Source: Notolepis coatsorum (lineage: Eukaryota; Chordata; Actinopteri; Aulopiformes; Paralepididae). Taken from it: DNA of 64,000 nucleotides. This document shows positions 1-11,075 of the stretch, one piece after another (the stretch's first letter is position 1; each line of letters begins with the position of its first letter). The DNA is taken from contig OZ020589.1 of assembly GCA_963971535.1 (NCBI GenBank), positions 87,433,796 to 87,497,795 on the forward strand, in the 5' to 3' direction. Below the pieces are notes generated by a model. It saw nothing but the letters and a program-made list of their open reading frames with translations. It was not told the DNA's origin and did no database searches. A program made the translations under genes and the position numbers.

Positions 1-242
1 CTGAAGCACTAGTTTAACAATTTACGTTATGTGCAGAGAAACAAGTTAAAAACAATTTATGCACTTTCAATAAAGCGTTTAAAAAAAACTGTTGGGGGAA
101 CGACGACGACTTCGTAACCTAGTTACTTTCAAAGTAACTAAGTTACTCTGATAATCAAGTAATCAGTAAAGTAACTTAGATTACTTTTTAAAGGAGTAAT
201 CAGTAATCAGATTACTTTTACAAGTAATCTGTGGCATCACTG
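1..242 (-). mobile_element. hAT-type element, terminal fragment
   Basis: Read on the minus strand, the sequence begins CAGTGATGCCACAG and runs into alternating AGTAATC / AGTTACTTT motifs, a terminus typical of fish hAT elements. The other end lies off the left edge, so the target-site duplication cannot be tested. Confidence 0.6.
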
Positions 243-1203
243 CCGATAGCTAGCAACATTCAGGTCATTATGATACTCTTATTTTGAAAATCCGTGGTGT
301 CGTGACTCATATCCGCTCCAGCACACAGCCAATAGAATGCATCTCCACACAGCAGTTCTAGTAGCGTCTCAGCAGCAGTCAGTAGCGCGTCTGGAACGTG
401 AACACGCACATTGAAACAGAGCATGGATAGTGTTTTTGCGACCCAAAACAAATCCCTGCTGTTTTATTCTGCAACGGGTCAAATGCATATAACATGCTTT
501 GCAATCCTTGCCATTCCTTTATTTGCCACGTCGTGTTTAAGACCGGAACTAACGTCCCGTTAGCATGAGCTAACAACAAGCTAAAGCCCTGTTCAGAGCA
601 ACAGAGAACAGCAGAGTGGGGACTTGGCATTCTCCCTCTGTGTGTGTGCGTTTGAAAAGATATGATGAAGTCAGACGAGTATATTATATTGATAGTAAAT
701 GTACTGAGGGTGGACAGACAGATGATGTTGATATTTAAACATAAAAAATACAATACATAATAAATGTATGCATGATCATGCAACATAAAACAATTGCAGG
801 AACGGTTTGGGAAAGGAAGGGGTTGCGTGTTCCAAAAAAATTCCTTAAAGTTTAGAGCTCAATATATCAAAATGTGGCACTTTATAGTGAACAGGAGGTC
901 TATTTGTATTAAAAACAATAAATAGTTTTTAATTTAAATGTCAGGAAGAGCTAAAAAAAAATTGTAATGTAATTCCTTACACGTAACGTGTCTGGCTGTG
1001 AGATGTCAACTTGTCAGCATGAAAATGACAGCCAAACATGGCACTGCAACTAAATAACACAAATACAATAGGCACATTTGTGACTGTTACAAATATAACA
1101 CGTTTTATACTTGTGCTACAAGATTTTGGCCTGTGCTACAAACAAAACTATCAACCTCTGTAGCACCAGTGCTATGTGCAAAAAAAGTTAACGTACAGCC
1201 CTG
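243..1203. other. non-coding; hAT-like terminus near 1203
   Basis: No convincing gene. A TIR-like end reading CAGGGCTGTACGTTAAC on the minus strand finishes at 1203, preceded by an AT-rich stretch with TGTGCTACAA repeats. It is probably one end of an old hAT element; the matching end was not found. The open frames here show no recognisable protein. Confidence 0.4.
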
Positions 1204-2107
1204 CAACTATTTAACTAAACAAATAGTCTATCTAGTGCTTCATGTGTATACAATAATTGCCTAATCTAATAACATGAACTAAAAAAGAAATCGATCACAC
1301 GTTTCGTAAAGTTATTATAGAAACTTCACCAACTTAACGTCGTCATTACTTTTACCAACAGATTTTCCAACGCATTTCCAGAGCAGTCCTATGTCCGTTA
1401 TCAAGGAAATGCAAAGTGGCTATCGCAATCGTCGTTGTGATAATAATCACTAAATGCATTCAGTGCTGGATCTAATCAAATGGATTTATCGAGACACGTT
1501 ATGGAAAGTTCAAGACCGGACCACACAGCTTAGAAGTGAGTGTGTTATGATTATTATGATACAAAATGTAAATGAATGAATGAATGAATGAAAACTGTAT
1601 TTAACAGATAAACAGTAAAAGGCACTCTGCAGGGATGTGATGTCATAATCAATCGTCACCTCACTAGAATAATATTTCCAACGTGAACCGCAAAGCTGAA
1701 TTTTCACACAAAATGGACACGTTTTTAACTCGTCCATCGAAACAGGTTACAGTTACCAATACCAATTCAGTACCTTCCAGTACCAATTCCACCGCTGAGA
1801 TTGCCCCAGTCAAACAGTGCAGCTGCAATGTTGTGTTCTCATGCTAAACCAGACTGGTATCATGTTGTGTGATCCTTTTCTGTATTTAAAAAAAAAATAC
1901 ATGATTTTCTGTTTGAGAAATGGTCACACTATTGCTATATTTATTTATACATTTAGACCTGAAACGCCTGCTAATAATGCATTTATATAGCCTGCATATA
2001 CACACAAATGTGTTTCCCGGTTTCAATGGGTTAAATAAACGTTATTTTGAAAGCAAGCACTTTTGTCATCATTGTAGCCAAAAAGACAGGACCGGAAAAG
2101 TCTTTTA
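1204..2107. other. AT-rich intron, nothing recognised
   Basis: Contains a short (ATGA)n run near 1571-1590 and partial duplications of a CAGTACC-type motif near 1765. No protein homology or clear repeat terminus seen. Confidence 0.5.
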
Positions 2108-2182
2108 TCGTATGTAGGGCTGCCCTGGAATATTTTATTGGACACAGGGGTGCCTTGGCAGCAGAAAGGTTGAGAACCCCTG
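2108..2182 (-). mobile_element. hAT-like terminus
   Basis: On the minus strand it starts CAGGGGTTCTCAACC, followed by GCCAAGGCACCCC-type sequence, a common fish hAT/MITE end. It abuts the 33-bp minisatellite. The opposite end was not identified. Confidence 0.5.
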
Positions 2183-3019
2183 CTCTACCAGACCTGTGCC
2201 CTCACACACACTGACCTCTAACAGTACCTGTGCCCTCACACACACTGACCTCTACCAGACCTGTGCCCTCACACACTGACCTCTAACAGTACCTGTGCCC
2301 TCACACACACTGACCTCTACCAGTACCTGTACCCTCACACACACTGACCTCTACCAGACATGTGCCCTCACACACACTGACCTCTAACAGTACCTGTGCC
2401 CTCACACACACTGACCTCTACCAGACCTGTGCCCTCACACACACTGACATCATTGACCTCTACCAGACCTGTGCCCTCACACACACTGACCTCTACCAGA
2501 CCTGTGCCCTCACACACACTGACCTCTACCAGACCTGTGCCCTCACACACACTGACCTCTAACAGTACCTGTGCCCTCACACACACTGACCTCTACCAGA
2601 CCTGTGCCCTCACACACACTGACCTCTACCAGACCTGTGCCCTCACACACACTGACCTCTACCAGACCTGTGCCCTCACACACACTGACCTCTACCAGAC
2701 CTGTGCCCTCACACACACTGACCTCTAACAGTACCTGTGCCCTCACACACTGACATCATTGACCTCTACCAGACCTGTGCCCTCACACACACTGACCTCT
2801 ACCAGACCTGTGCCCTCACACACACTGACCTCTACCAGACCTGTGCCCTCACACACACTGACCTCTAACAGTACCTGTGCCCTCACACACACTGAGCTCT
2901 AACAGTACCTATGCCCTCACACACACTGACCTCTAACAGTACCTGTGCCCTCACACACACTGACCTCTACCAGACCTGTGCCCTCACACACACTGACATC
3001 ATTGACCTCTTAGGCTCTA
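2183..3019 (-). repeat. 33-bp minisatellite containing splice-donor-like motif
   Basis: About 25 units. In gene (minus) orientation the unit starts GAGGTCAGTGTGTG and continues through GAGGGCACAGGT to CTGGTA. Variants read TACTGTTAGAG, and several units have an inserted ATCATTGAC. The same unit begins at the exon 9 boundary (GAG|gtcagtg) and was separated from the main array by the hAT element at 3028-4070. Open frames within it are repeat artefacts. Confidence 0.95.
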
Positions 3020-3027
3020 CCAGTACC

Positions 3028-4070
3028 TAGGGCTGGGCGATATGGCCTAAATATGATATCACGATATTTTCTGACCTTTCGGCGATACACGATACACATC
3101 ACGATGTTTTTCTTTTTTACCCCAAACAATTCATTATGAGGCTTACCAAGACAGTATTTGAGTTTGCAAGCTAACATTAAAGACAAAATAAAATACCCAT
3201 GCATTTAGCATTTTTATATTAGATTTAGATTATTAGATTATATATTGCATATGAGATATTATATGATTTAGATATGAAATATGATGAATTGAAAATGGGG
3301 GACCCTGATGTAAACAAGACTAAAGTCTTTCTCTGGTCTGCATCCCCTTAACAATTGTATGTATTGAGCTGTACTGTACCCATTCTGCAATATGTTAAAG
3401 TTTTAAATCAATCAATCAATAAATAGCATTTTAGCATTTTTATGAAATTACTGTATATATGTATGTCTCTAAATGTTTTGATGAATTGAAAATGGAGGAC
3501 CCTTATGTAAAAAAGCCGAAAGTCTTTTTCTGGTCTTCATCCTCCTGTACTGTATTGTACCCATTCTGCAACCTTTTAATACAGTTTTCATTCATTCATT
3601 CTGTAGGAAACATAATCATTTTGATTGACAGTCGAGTCTGCCAATGACGTCACACCGCTTGCACCCGCCCTGCTGTTCTTAGCACCAATCGGCAAGCGTT
3701 ATTAGTTTTTGACTTCCTGAATGTCCCGTGTGCTGAACATCAACAAAGCTACTAACGTTAGCTCCCCGCGGCCGTCGAGTAGGAGACCAGTGCTTCACAG
3801 GATGACTAAATGAGGCATAATGATTTTACTACAACGAATGTTATAATAAAAGCCTTTCCATACATCTGTCTGATTGAAAACTTTATTAACAGACCGCGGA
3901 ATGGGCATATCTCAGCACAGGCTGAGATATGAACGAGTAACGTGTGGACAGATTGACGCGACACAATCCTCTTGGGCAAAACATCACGATATCCACGATA
4001 CGTTGAAAAAGTGTATCGTTAATGAACTGTACCCGATATTTATATAATATCGTCATATCGCCCAGCCCTA
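3028..4070. mobile_element. non-autonomous hAT element (1,043 bp)
   Basis: Terminal inverted repeats are TAGGGCTGGGCGATAT at the left and its complement at the right, with an exact 8-bp target-site duplication CCAGTACC (3020-3027 and 4071-4078). It is inserted in the 33-bp minisatellite. Internally two diverged copies of a ~110-bp block (near 3280-3400 and 3480-3600), each ending in a TCAAT- or ATTC-type tail, suggest an older retroposon-like duplication. Confidence 0.92.
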
Positions 4071-4101
4071 CCAGTACCTATGCCATCACACACACACTGA
4101 C

Positions 4102-4233
4102 CTCATTGGATGCAGGTCGAACATGGGCGGCTGCAGCTCTGCCAGCTCGATGGCGGTGATGCCGACGGCCCAGATGTCACACAGGTGGTTGTAGCCGCCC
4201 TTCCTCTCCACCGCAGCCACCTCGGGGGCCATC
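4102..4233 (-). CDS. map4k3: map4k3-like exon 9 (APE motif to helix G)
   Basis: This 132-bp exon has acceptor ccctgttccag and donor gtcagtgtgtg. It begins with G completing TG|G (Trp) and ends with AG of an Arg codon. The peptide contains [34 protein letters not shown] and [13 protein letters not shown] is the kinase APE motif; [12 protein letters not shown] is helix F. GC content is much higher than in the surrounding intron. The final GAG plus donor is also the start of the 33-bp repeat unit that fills the next 2 kb. The following exon (expected to begin near ALFLM) is not in the window. Confidence 0.97.
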
Positions 4234-5158
4234 CTGGAACAGGGAAGGAGACGGCTTTTCAACAGCACTCTTCATCACAACACATAGTTACTCAGGTATT
4301 AACACTTTCTGCGCCAGTTGTTATATCCATCTCTACCGCTAGATGGCCAGCTTAAAATAGTCGTTTCCGCAGTGTTTCACTATGTTTGCAAAACTGTGTG
4401 TGTGTTCTGTATTATAGTTGTGGAGACAATGGCGTGGCTCATTTGACAGACACTACTTGTAGTGCAACATGGGGAAAAAATTTGTTTCTACACACTGTAG
4501 TTTGTAGTTTATTACACGCTAAACATCGCACATTTCCAAGATAATACAGTCTTTTTACATGTGTTTTCATTATTGCACTTATATGTGCAATAAGCCCGAA
4601 TCGTTCTGGTTAATTCCCTGAACCCCCAAATCAAAAGGTATATAACATGTACATATGTACCTTCACAAAATCATCAATCATTAGCAACACCGAGCTTTCA
4701 AACCCTAGCGTCTGTCTGTCCGAAACCCTCGTGCAACTGTGAGTACCTTTGAACACTTGTACGAGGAGCGTTTTGATAGAGAAAAGCGAGACAGACTTAA
4801 TTGTAGGATTTTTAGATGGTGGCATAAGGGACTGTGTATTCACTTGGTGCATCACAGTCCCGAAAGGGGCTAATCAATCCGGGAACCTTCCGATGACCAG
4901 ACGACTGCTCTACCTCCTGAGCCACTGCCCCCCCTATCAAAGCACCTGGTGAAAACCTTCATGATCAACCTTCATGATCATCATCAGCACAATCAAAGCA
5001 CCTGGTGAAAACCTGCATGATCATCATCAGCACAATCAAAGCACCTGGTGAAAACCTGCATGATCATCATCAGCACAATCAAAGCACCTGGTGAAAAACG
5101 TTCCTACAGCATGACAGCGAGGATGGATCTGCTGCTGATCCTGACTGCAATATTAAGG
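4234..5158. other. intron upstream of exon 9, with remnants and a 43-bp tandem repeat
   Basis: Non-coding. Near 4867-4930 lies a decayed piece of the fish interspersed repeat also seen at 50560-50800 (GGGAACCTTC...CTACCTCCTGAGCCAC). Positions 4937-5095 hold about four units, period 43 bp (AATCAAAGCACCTGGTGAAA plus CATGATCATC), the last three clean and the first extended. TTAACACTTTCTGCGCC at 4299 resembles a TTAA-element end but has no partner. Confidence 0.6.
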
Positions 5159-5958
5159 CTGGGGAGCTGAGGGAAGGAGCCGAGGGAAGGAGCCGAGGGA
5201 AGGAGCCGAGGGAAGGAGGAGAGGGAAGGAGGAGCGGGAAGGAGGAGCGGGAAGGAGCCGAGGGAAGGAGGAGAGGGAAGGAGCCGAGGGAAGGAGCCGA
5301 GGGAAGGAGGAGAGGGAAGGAGCCGAGGGAAGGAGGAGAGGGAAGGAGGAGCGGAAAGGAGAGGGAAGGAGGAGAGGGAAGGAGGAGAGGGAAGGAGCCG
5401 AGGGAAGGAGGAGAGGGAAGGAGAGGGAAGGAGCCGAGGGAAGGAGGAGAGGGAAGGAGGAGAGGGAAGGAGGAGAGGGAAGGAGCCGAGGGAAGGAGGA
5501 GAGGGAAGGAGGAGCGGGAAGGAGGAGAGGGAAGGAGGAGCGGGAAGGAGGAGCGGGAAGGAGCCGAGGGAAGGAGCCGAGGGAAGGAGCCGAGGGAAGG
5601 AGGAGAGGGAAGGAGTTGAGGGAAGGAGCTGAGGGAAGGAGCCGAGGGAAGGAGCCGAGGGAAGGAGCCGAGGGAAGGAGCCGAGGGAAGGAGGAGAGGG
5701 AAGGAGGAGAGGGAAGGAGGGGAGGGAAGGAGCTGAGGGAAGGAGGAGAGGGAAGAAGCGGAGGGAAGGAGGAGAGGGAAGGAGTGGAGGGAAGGAGGAG
5801 AGAGAAGGAGGAAAGGGAAGGAGAGGGAAGGGGGGGAGGGAAGGAGCTGAGGGAAGGAGCTGAGGGAAGGAGGAGAGGGAAGGAGCGGAGGGAAGGAGGG
5901 GAGGGAAGGAGTGGAGGGAAGGAGGAGAGGGAAGGAGGGAAGGAGGAGAGGGAAGGGG
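5159..5958 (+). repeat. 13-bp GA-rich minisatellite, block 1
   Basis: Units of about GCCGAGGGAAGGA, with variants GGAGAGGGAAGGA and GCGGAGGGAAGGA. In gene orientation it is a long CT tract. It reads as long open frames with 13-residue periodicity on both strands; these are artefacts of a 13-bp unit without stop codons. It resumes at 6911 after a LINE insertion. Confidence 0.95.
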
Positions 5959-6910
5959 GGAACAGTAGTGGTGGGCCTGATCTCTGCCAACGACGAAAGT
6001 GGTGTCAGGAGAACTGCCTCTCCCTGAACGTCAGCAAAACAAAAGAGATGATTGTGGACTTCAGGAGGTCGGGGGTCAAGGACTACAGCCCCCTCAGCAT
6101 CAGTCAGAAGATCCTTAGGAACTTCTACTCATGTACAATAGAGAGCATCCTGACTGGCAACATCACCTCCTGGTTTGGGAATAGCACTGCACAAGACCGT
6201 AGCAGACTACAAAGAGTGACACGTTCAGCCGAACGCACAATTGGAGGGGGGCTTCCCACCCTCCAGAACATTTACAACAAGCGGTGCAAGGGGAAGGCTA
6301 AGAGAATTATTAAGGACTCGAGCCACCCGAACAACTGCCTCTTTGAACTGCTGCGGTCAGGCAAGCGATACCGGAGTCTTAAGGCGAGCACAGAAAGACT
6401 CAGAAGAAGCTTCTATCCCCAGGCCATCAGGCTGCTAAACGAACAATAAACACTAAGCAACAACCATCAAATGCACACAGCACACACACCCACACACTCA
6501 CTTAAACAAACAACACACTGCAGCACCCACTCTCCACACTTTAGATCACACAAACACACTTTATATTTATTGATAAAGGATTTGCACTACAACTCGTACA
6601 CCTACTGTAAATTGTACCTAAATTGCACCTCATCCTATTTCTGCCTTGCACTATATAGTATTGTATATTAGTACACTACACAGTATTGTATATTATATGG
6701 TAACTCAGTTACGTCTACTCTGCATCGAACATTGTACATATGTCTATACTGAACACTGTGACCTCATTTTTTTACTTCTAATTTACATGCTATACTATGT
6801 TATTTTATTTCATACTTATCTTGTCTTGCACAGTCTCTGGAGCGTAACAGTAAGAAGCATTTTGTATAAAAGTATTCTGTACTTCTGTATGACAACTATT
6901 AAAGAAACTT
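5959..6910 (+). mobile_element. jockey/CR1-group LINE fragment, internally deleted
   Basis: The plus strand encodes the C-terminal part of a non-LTR reverse transcriptase: WCQENCLSLNVSKTKEMI, then FYSCTIESILTGNI, DRSRLQRV, SHPNNCLFELL, and a terminal FYPQAIRLLNEQ stop near 6449. The region between SPLSIS and ILRNFY is shorter than usual, indicating an internal deletion that removed the usual FKYLG block. The 3' UTR ends near ATTAAAGAAACTTGA. The fragment is inserted in the 13-bp minisatellite and its 5' junction is not clear. The continuous frame into the GA repeat is fortuitous. Confidence 0.85.
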
Positions 6911-7246
6911 GAGAGGGAAGGAGGAGAGGGAAGGAGGGGATGGAAGGAGGGGAGGGAAGGAGTGGAGGGAAGGAGCGGAGGGAAGGAGGAGAGGGAAGGA
7001 GGAGAGGGAAGGAGGAGAGGGAAGGAGGAGATGGAAGGAGGGGAGGGAAGGAGGGGAGGGAAGGAGTGGAGGGAAGGAGCGGAGGGAAGGAGGAGAGGGA
7101 AGGAGGAGAGGGAAGGAGGAGAGGGAAGGAGGGGAGGGAAGGGAAGGAGCTGAGGGAAGGAGCGGAGGGAAGGAGTTGAGGGAAGGAGCTGAGGAAGGAG
7201 CGGAGGGAAGGAGGAGAGGGAAGGATCTGAGGGAAGGAGCAGAGTA
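6911..7246 (+). repeat. 13-bp GA-rich minisatellite, block 2
   Basis: Same unit as block 1, ending about 17 bp from the exon 8 donor (7264). In gene orientation the intron therefore begins gtatgtcctcactcc and passes straight into CTCCTTCCCTC repeats. Confidence 0.95.
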
Positions 7247-7263
7247 AAGGAGTGAGGACATAC

Positions 7264-7336
7264 CAGTACGGGGTGCCAATGAAGGACTTCCTCTTGGCGA
7301 TGGTCATGGTGATCTGGGCGGAGACCCCAAAGTCAG
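7264..7336 (-). CDS. map4k3: map4k3-like exon 8 (DFG and activation segment)
   Basis: This 73-bp exon has acceptor ccttgttggcag and donor gtatgtcc. It begins with CT, which needs one preceding base (expected G, giving Ala), and ends with TG, completed by G of the next exon (Trp). The peptide contains ADFGVSAQIT, MTIAKRKSF and IGTPYW. DFG binds magnesium; SFIGTPYW is the activation-segment and P+1 region. The phase-2 start is incompatible with direct joining to exon 6 (phase 0), so a 3n+1 exon is missing between them. The donor lies about 17 bp from a 13-bp minisatellite and the acceptor about 17 bp from a 31-bp minisatellite. Confidence 0.97.
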
Positions 7337-7353
7337 CTGCCAACAAGGAGAAA

Positions 7354-8168
7354 CAGGTGAGACAGAGCTTCCTGTTATTACATTCAGGTGAGACAGAGCT
7401 TCCTGTTATTATTTTCAGGTGAGACTGAGCTTCCTGTTATTATCTTCAGGTGAAACAGAGCTTCCTGTTATTATCTTCAGGTGAGACAGAGCTTCCTGTT
7501 ATTATTTTCCGGTGAGACTGAGCTTCCTGTTATTATTTTCAGGTGAGACAGAGCTTCCTGTTATTATCGTCAGGTGAGACTGAGCTTCCTGTTATTATTT
7601 TCAGGTGAGACAGAGCTTCCTGTTATTATCTTCAGGTGAGACTGAGCTTCCTGTTATTATCTTCAGGTGAGACTGAGCTTCCTGTTATTATCTTCAGGTG
7701 AGACAGAGCTTCCTGTTATTATCTTCAGGTGAGACAGAGCTTCCTGTTATTATTTTCAGGTGAGACAGAGCTTCCTGTTATTATCTTCAGGTGAAACAGA
7801 GCTTCATGTTATTATCTTCAGGTGAGACAGAGCTTCCTGTTATTATCTTCAGGTGAGACAGAGCTTCCTGTTATTATCTTCAGGTGAAACAGAGCGTCCT
7901 GTTATTATCTTCAGGTGAGACAGAGCTTCCTGTTATTATCTTCAGGTGAAACAGAGCTTCCTGTTATTATCTTCAGGTGAGACAGAGCTTCCTGTTATTA
8001 TCTTCAGGTGAGACTGAGCTTCCTGTTATTATCTTCAGGTGAGACAGAGCTTCCTGTTATTATCTTCAGGTGAGACTGAGCTTCCTGTTATTATCTTCAG
8101 GTGAGACAGAGCTTCCTGTTATTATTTTCAGGTGAGACAGAGCTTCCTGTTATTACTTTCAGGTGAGA
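7354..8168 (+). repeat. 31-bp minisatellite adjoining exon 8 acceptor
   Basis: About 26 units of CAGGTGAGACAGAGC followed by TTCCTGTTATTATCTT (plus strand), with CTGAG / CAGAG and ATTTT / ATCTT variants. It starts about 17 bp upstream of the acceptor AG of exon 8, so the branch point is probably inside the array; each unit supplies a CTCAC motif in gene orientation. Confidence 0.95.
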
Positions 8169-8401
8169 CTTCATCAGAATCCAATTGTGACCAATCAACA
8201 GAGGCCTGGTGTCCCCTACATATTATCCACTGGTCGCTATGGTGGACAAGTTACTATACAAACCACGTTCATCTGCTACAATGGCCAGAACTACTTAAGG
8301 GATAGTTCAGATATTTGGAACACTAGCCATGTCTGCTACTGTATCTACCAACGATGGTGTTGATCGGTAGAGTCCTCTCTCAGCACAGCCCATGCCGTTC
8401 C

Positions 8402-8600
8402 TCATGCTAGCTCTGGATAGTTAGCCACAAAACAATGCAAAGTCAATTTGGTCGAGCTCCTGTCTGTGCAAGCTGACTGAAGACAACTGAAACCTACTCC
8501 ACAGAGCACATAAAGTAGATGTCAGTCAGCTTGTACAGACAGCAGCTCGACCCCATTGACTTTGCATTGCTTTGTGGCTAACTAGCTGGCGCTAGTATGA
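8402..8600. mobile_element. inverted-repeat MITE-like element
   Basis: Arms of about 75-80 bp at 8402-8480 and 8522-8600 (left AGTTAGCCACAAAACAATGC, right its near-complement ending GCTTTGTGGCTAACT), with a ~40-bp spacer. The right-arm sequence (TCAGCTTGTACAGACAG, CCCCATTGACTTTGCATTG) recurs at 15203-15260. No clear target-site duplication. Confidence 0.7.
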
Positions 8601-8657
8601 GACACAGCATGGATTGTGTTGAAAAGGGCCTCTACCGGAGGTGAGCTATGTGCACGC

Positions 8658-8659
8658 GT

Positions 8660-8695
<36 letters not shown>

Positions 8696-8770
8696 TTTAT
8701 TTATATAGCACCTTTCATACATGGATTGCAGCTCAAACTGCTTCACAGCAAATAGCATACAATTAACATA
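8658..8770 (-). repeat. (TAA)n microsatellite with L2-like 3' tail
   Basis: An (ATA)n run followed by CTTTATTTATATAGCACCTT and TTGCAGCTCAAACTGCTTCA. This is the 3' end of an L2-type retroposon in minus orientation, and a related copy is at 42713-42812. Confidence 0.6.
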
Positions 8771-9055
8771 GGCATACAATTAGCATACAGTTGACAGAAT
8801 AAAAGCAATGCATAAAGTGTAGACATAAGAATAGGTATAAAAGACAATAAAAGTAGTGCAATGTAGAAAGTGCAGACATACGAATAGGCATAAAATAAGT
8901 ACAATAAGTACAATGTTGCTCGAAAGCATGTGAGCAACATGGTACTTGTAAAATAAGTACAATAAGTACAGTGTTATGATGTACTGGTTAGTGGTGGTAA
9001 CTCCATGTTATGATCAATCATTTAGCAACAACAATGTACAAGTAAGGTTGCATGC

Positions 9056-9777
9056 TTAACTCATTCCCCGCCAACGACGAGTATACTCGTTATTGGGTGC
9101 CAATCGTTGAACGCCAACAACGAGTATACTCGTTATTTGATCGTTATTTCTTTTATTCGATATTTCTATTCATTACAGGCACACAGGCTCAGGGTTAACA
9201 TGGGGAATCATCCTAAGAATGTAAAAGTGCAATACCGGCCGCATCACGCTAGACGGCGGTATCGAGCACCCTTTGTAACCTTGTATGGCCTGTGGGACGG
9301 CCAAATGCTTTTATACCGATCGGGCTGATAAGCGTTTTTAGTGTTCAATGCGAATGCAGTTAATGACAATCAAATAATCAGAAACTTTCATGCATTCATG
9401 ATGGAACATAATACCTATGATATAGATTTGATTTCGGGATAATAGCGTATAACAAGTGCAAGAAATGGCAACGTCTATAGTGGAATTGACGTGTAGGGCT
9501 ATAACTCAGCATTTCATGAATTACCCTAGACCGCTCTAAAACCATACTTATATTCACCACGGTATAACACAGGAACGTATGGATGGAAAAATGTATTCTT
9601 TTTCACATATTGAACGATAGATAGATGATGTCAAATGGGCCATAGTATTGTATGTATCCATAGCTATAATATAGAATATAGTTATAGCTCTACAAACAAG
9701 GTGATGCAGTCCTATATTTTAAAGCGTGGCAGTGCTAGAGCGGGGCCCCGACTAATCCCCGGCAGTTAATGAGTTAA
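9056..9777. mobile_element. TTAA (piggyBac-like) MITE
   Basis: Flanked by TTAA on both sides (9056-9059, 9774-9777). Termini are CTCATTCCCCGCC and, inverted, CTCATTAACTGCC. Interior motifs such as TCAAATGGGCCATAGTATTG, CCATAGCTATAATATAGAAT and TATTCACCACGGTATAA recur in the elements at 37421, 51420 and (in part) 45601. No transposase frame. Confidence 0.8.
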
Positions 9778-10429
9778 CAAGCTACTTGTTAGTAAAGATA
9801 GTAGTACGTATTAATGAATACTAAATCCTTACTTGTACAAAGTACACGGTATTGCGCAAAATACCACTCCCGACTCAGGCTGCAGTCGTTTCCGTCAATC
9901 TAGATCCGATCTCGAAAATGATTGTGGATCGTTGTAGCCAATGAGTGTGGCTTCCAATGATACCCCATGTGGGGATGTGTGAATCAGGGATCTAGGTGAA
10001 CAACTAAATTCTTTAACAGGAAGCCAAATTAATTGAAGTCTATAAGAAAACTGAGTTTTTCTTTGTACACAGTTTACCAAAATCACTCCTAATCACTCAT
10101 TTCTGAATGGATCTTTATGATATGGATATGTACTACATACGGCTTCAGGCTATGGCTCCGTCTGGATTTGTAAGCCATACCACCTTCTGTGGAAATACTA
10201 CCTCTGGACTACTAACTACTACAGAAAAACATTAGTAACACGTTTTTTTACAACTCAAGTTCAGACCTATTACGTTAGCACTAAAAGTGAATCTTCAGAA
10301 TGTCATCTTTAAAAAGAGACCAGGCTCATGCATGTGCTATAAGGATAAAGTATAGTATTTTGGTTTGCAAAGAAAGTATGCAGTCCTCAAGTTCAAGTAA
10401 AAACTTTTGGGGGAGCCAGTTGCTGCTGT
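9778..10429. other. intron, nothing recognised
   Basis: AT-rich sequence with no protein homology, TIR pair or tandem array that I could identify. Confidence 0.5.
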
Positions 10430-10730
10430 GACCCAGTGTCACCTCCATATTAATATTTGTAAACACTACTGGATCCTACACTGTGAACGGAACGTGCAAT
10501 AATGTCAATGTTACTCACTTGTGCCTTGTATATATCTTATACCTTTTTTATAAAATAAATATCCTTATTTTTAGCATTCGCTTGTATTTAAATTGTTCTT
10601 TTTTTAGTTAAGTATTGTGTGATCTGTGTGATTTTGTGTGAAGGGCAGACTATCAAACTAAGATTTTCATTGTACGGCAAACTGTCTGTTTAACTGCACA
10701 TGACAATAAATAATATTAAATGTTGCAGGT
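10430..10730 (+). mobile_element. LINE 3' UTR remnant
   Basis: Ends with AAGATTTTCATTGTACGG, CTGTCTGTTTAACTGCACA and TGACAATAAATAATATT, the usual 3' end of fish jockey/Rex-type LINEs. No coding part is left. Confidence 0.6.
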
Positions 10731-10951
10731 CCCAGGATAAGTTGTTTGCATCCTGCCATTGGGCTAACTTCTAGTACATGGAAACTGTAATTCAAGTGAA
10801 ATAGTGAAACTAAATCAGTTCCCCTTCATCTGTTTTGGCACAGAGAGAGGGGAGTGACCACAATCTATTGAGAACTATTGTACTGTAGGTCGACTTGACC
10901 TGATCATTCAAGAGTGACACAGCCCTAAATCCGGGGACACTTGAAACAGTA

Positions 10952-11075
10952 ACACCCACTCATCCGCTGGGGAACCACAGGGTGAAAACACACTCATCCG
11001 CTGGGGAACCACCCACTCATCCACTGTGGGACCACAGGGTGAAAACCCACTCATCCGCTAGGGAACCACAGGGTG
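10952..11075 (+). repeat. short tandem repeat (CCACTCATCCGCTGGGGAAC)
   Basis: Four imperfect copies of CACTCATCCGCTGGGGAACC with or without ACAGGGTGAAAAC. Confidence 0.8.

Noticed and set aside
5079..7346. Long Pro/Ser/Leu- or Gly/Glu/Arg-rich open frames (303, 277, 176 aa)
   Set aside because: They are produced by a 13-bp repeat without stop codons. Composition repeats every 13 residues and both strands are open. Only the exon 8 segment and the LINE segment inside are real coding homology.
2183..8168. CRISPR-like array from regularly spaced repeats
   Set aside because: Repeats are directly tandem with no unique spacers, and the genome is vertebrate.
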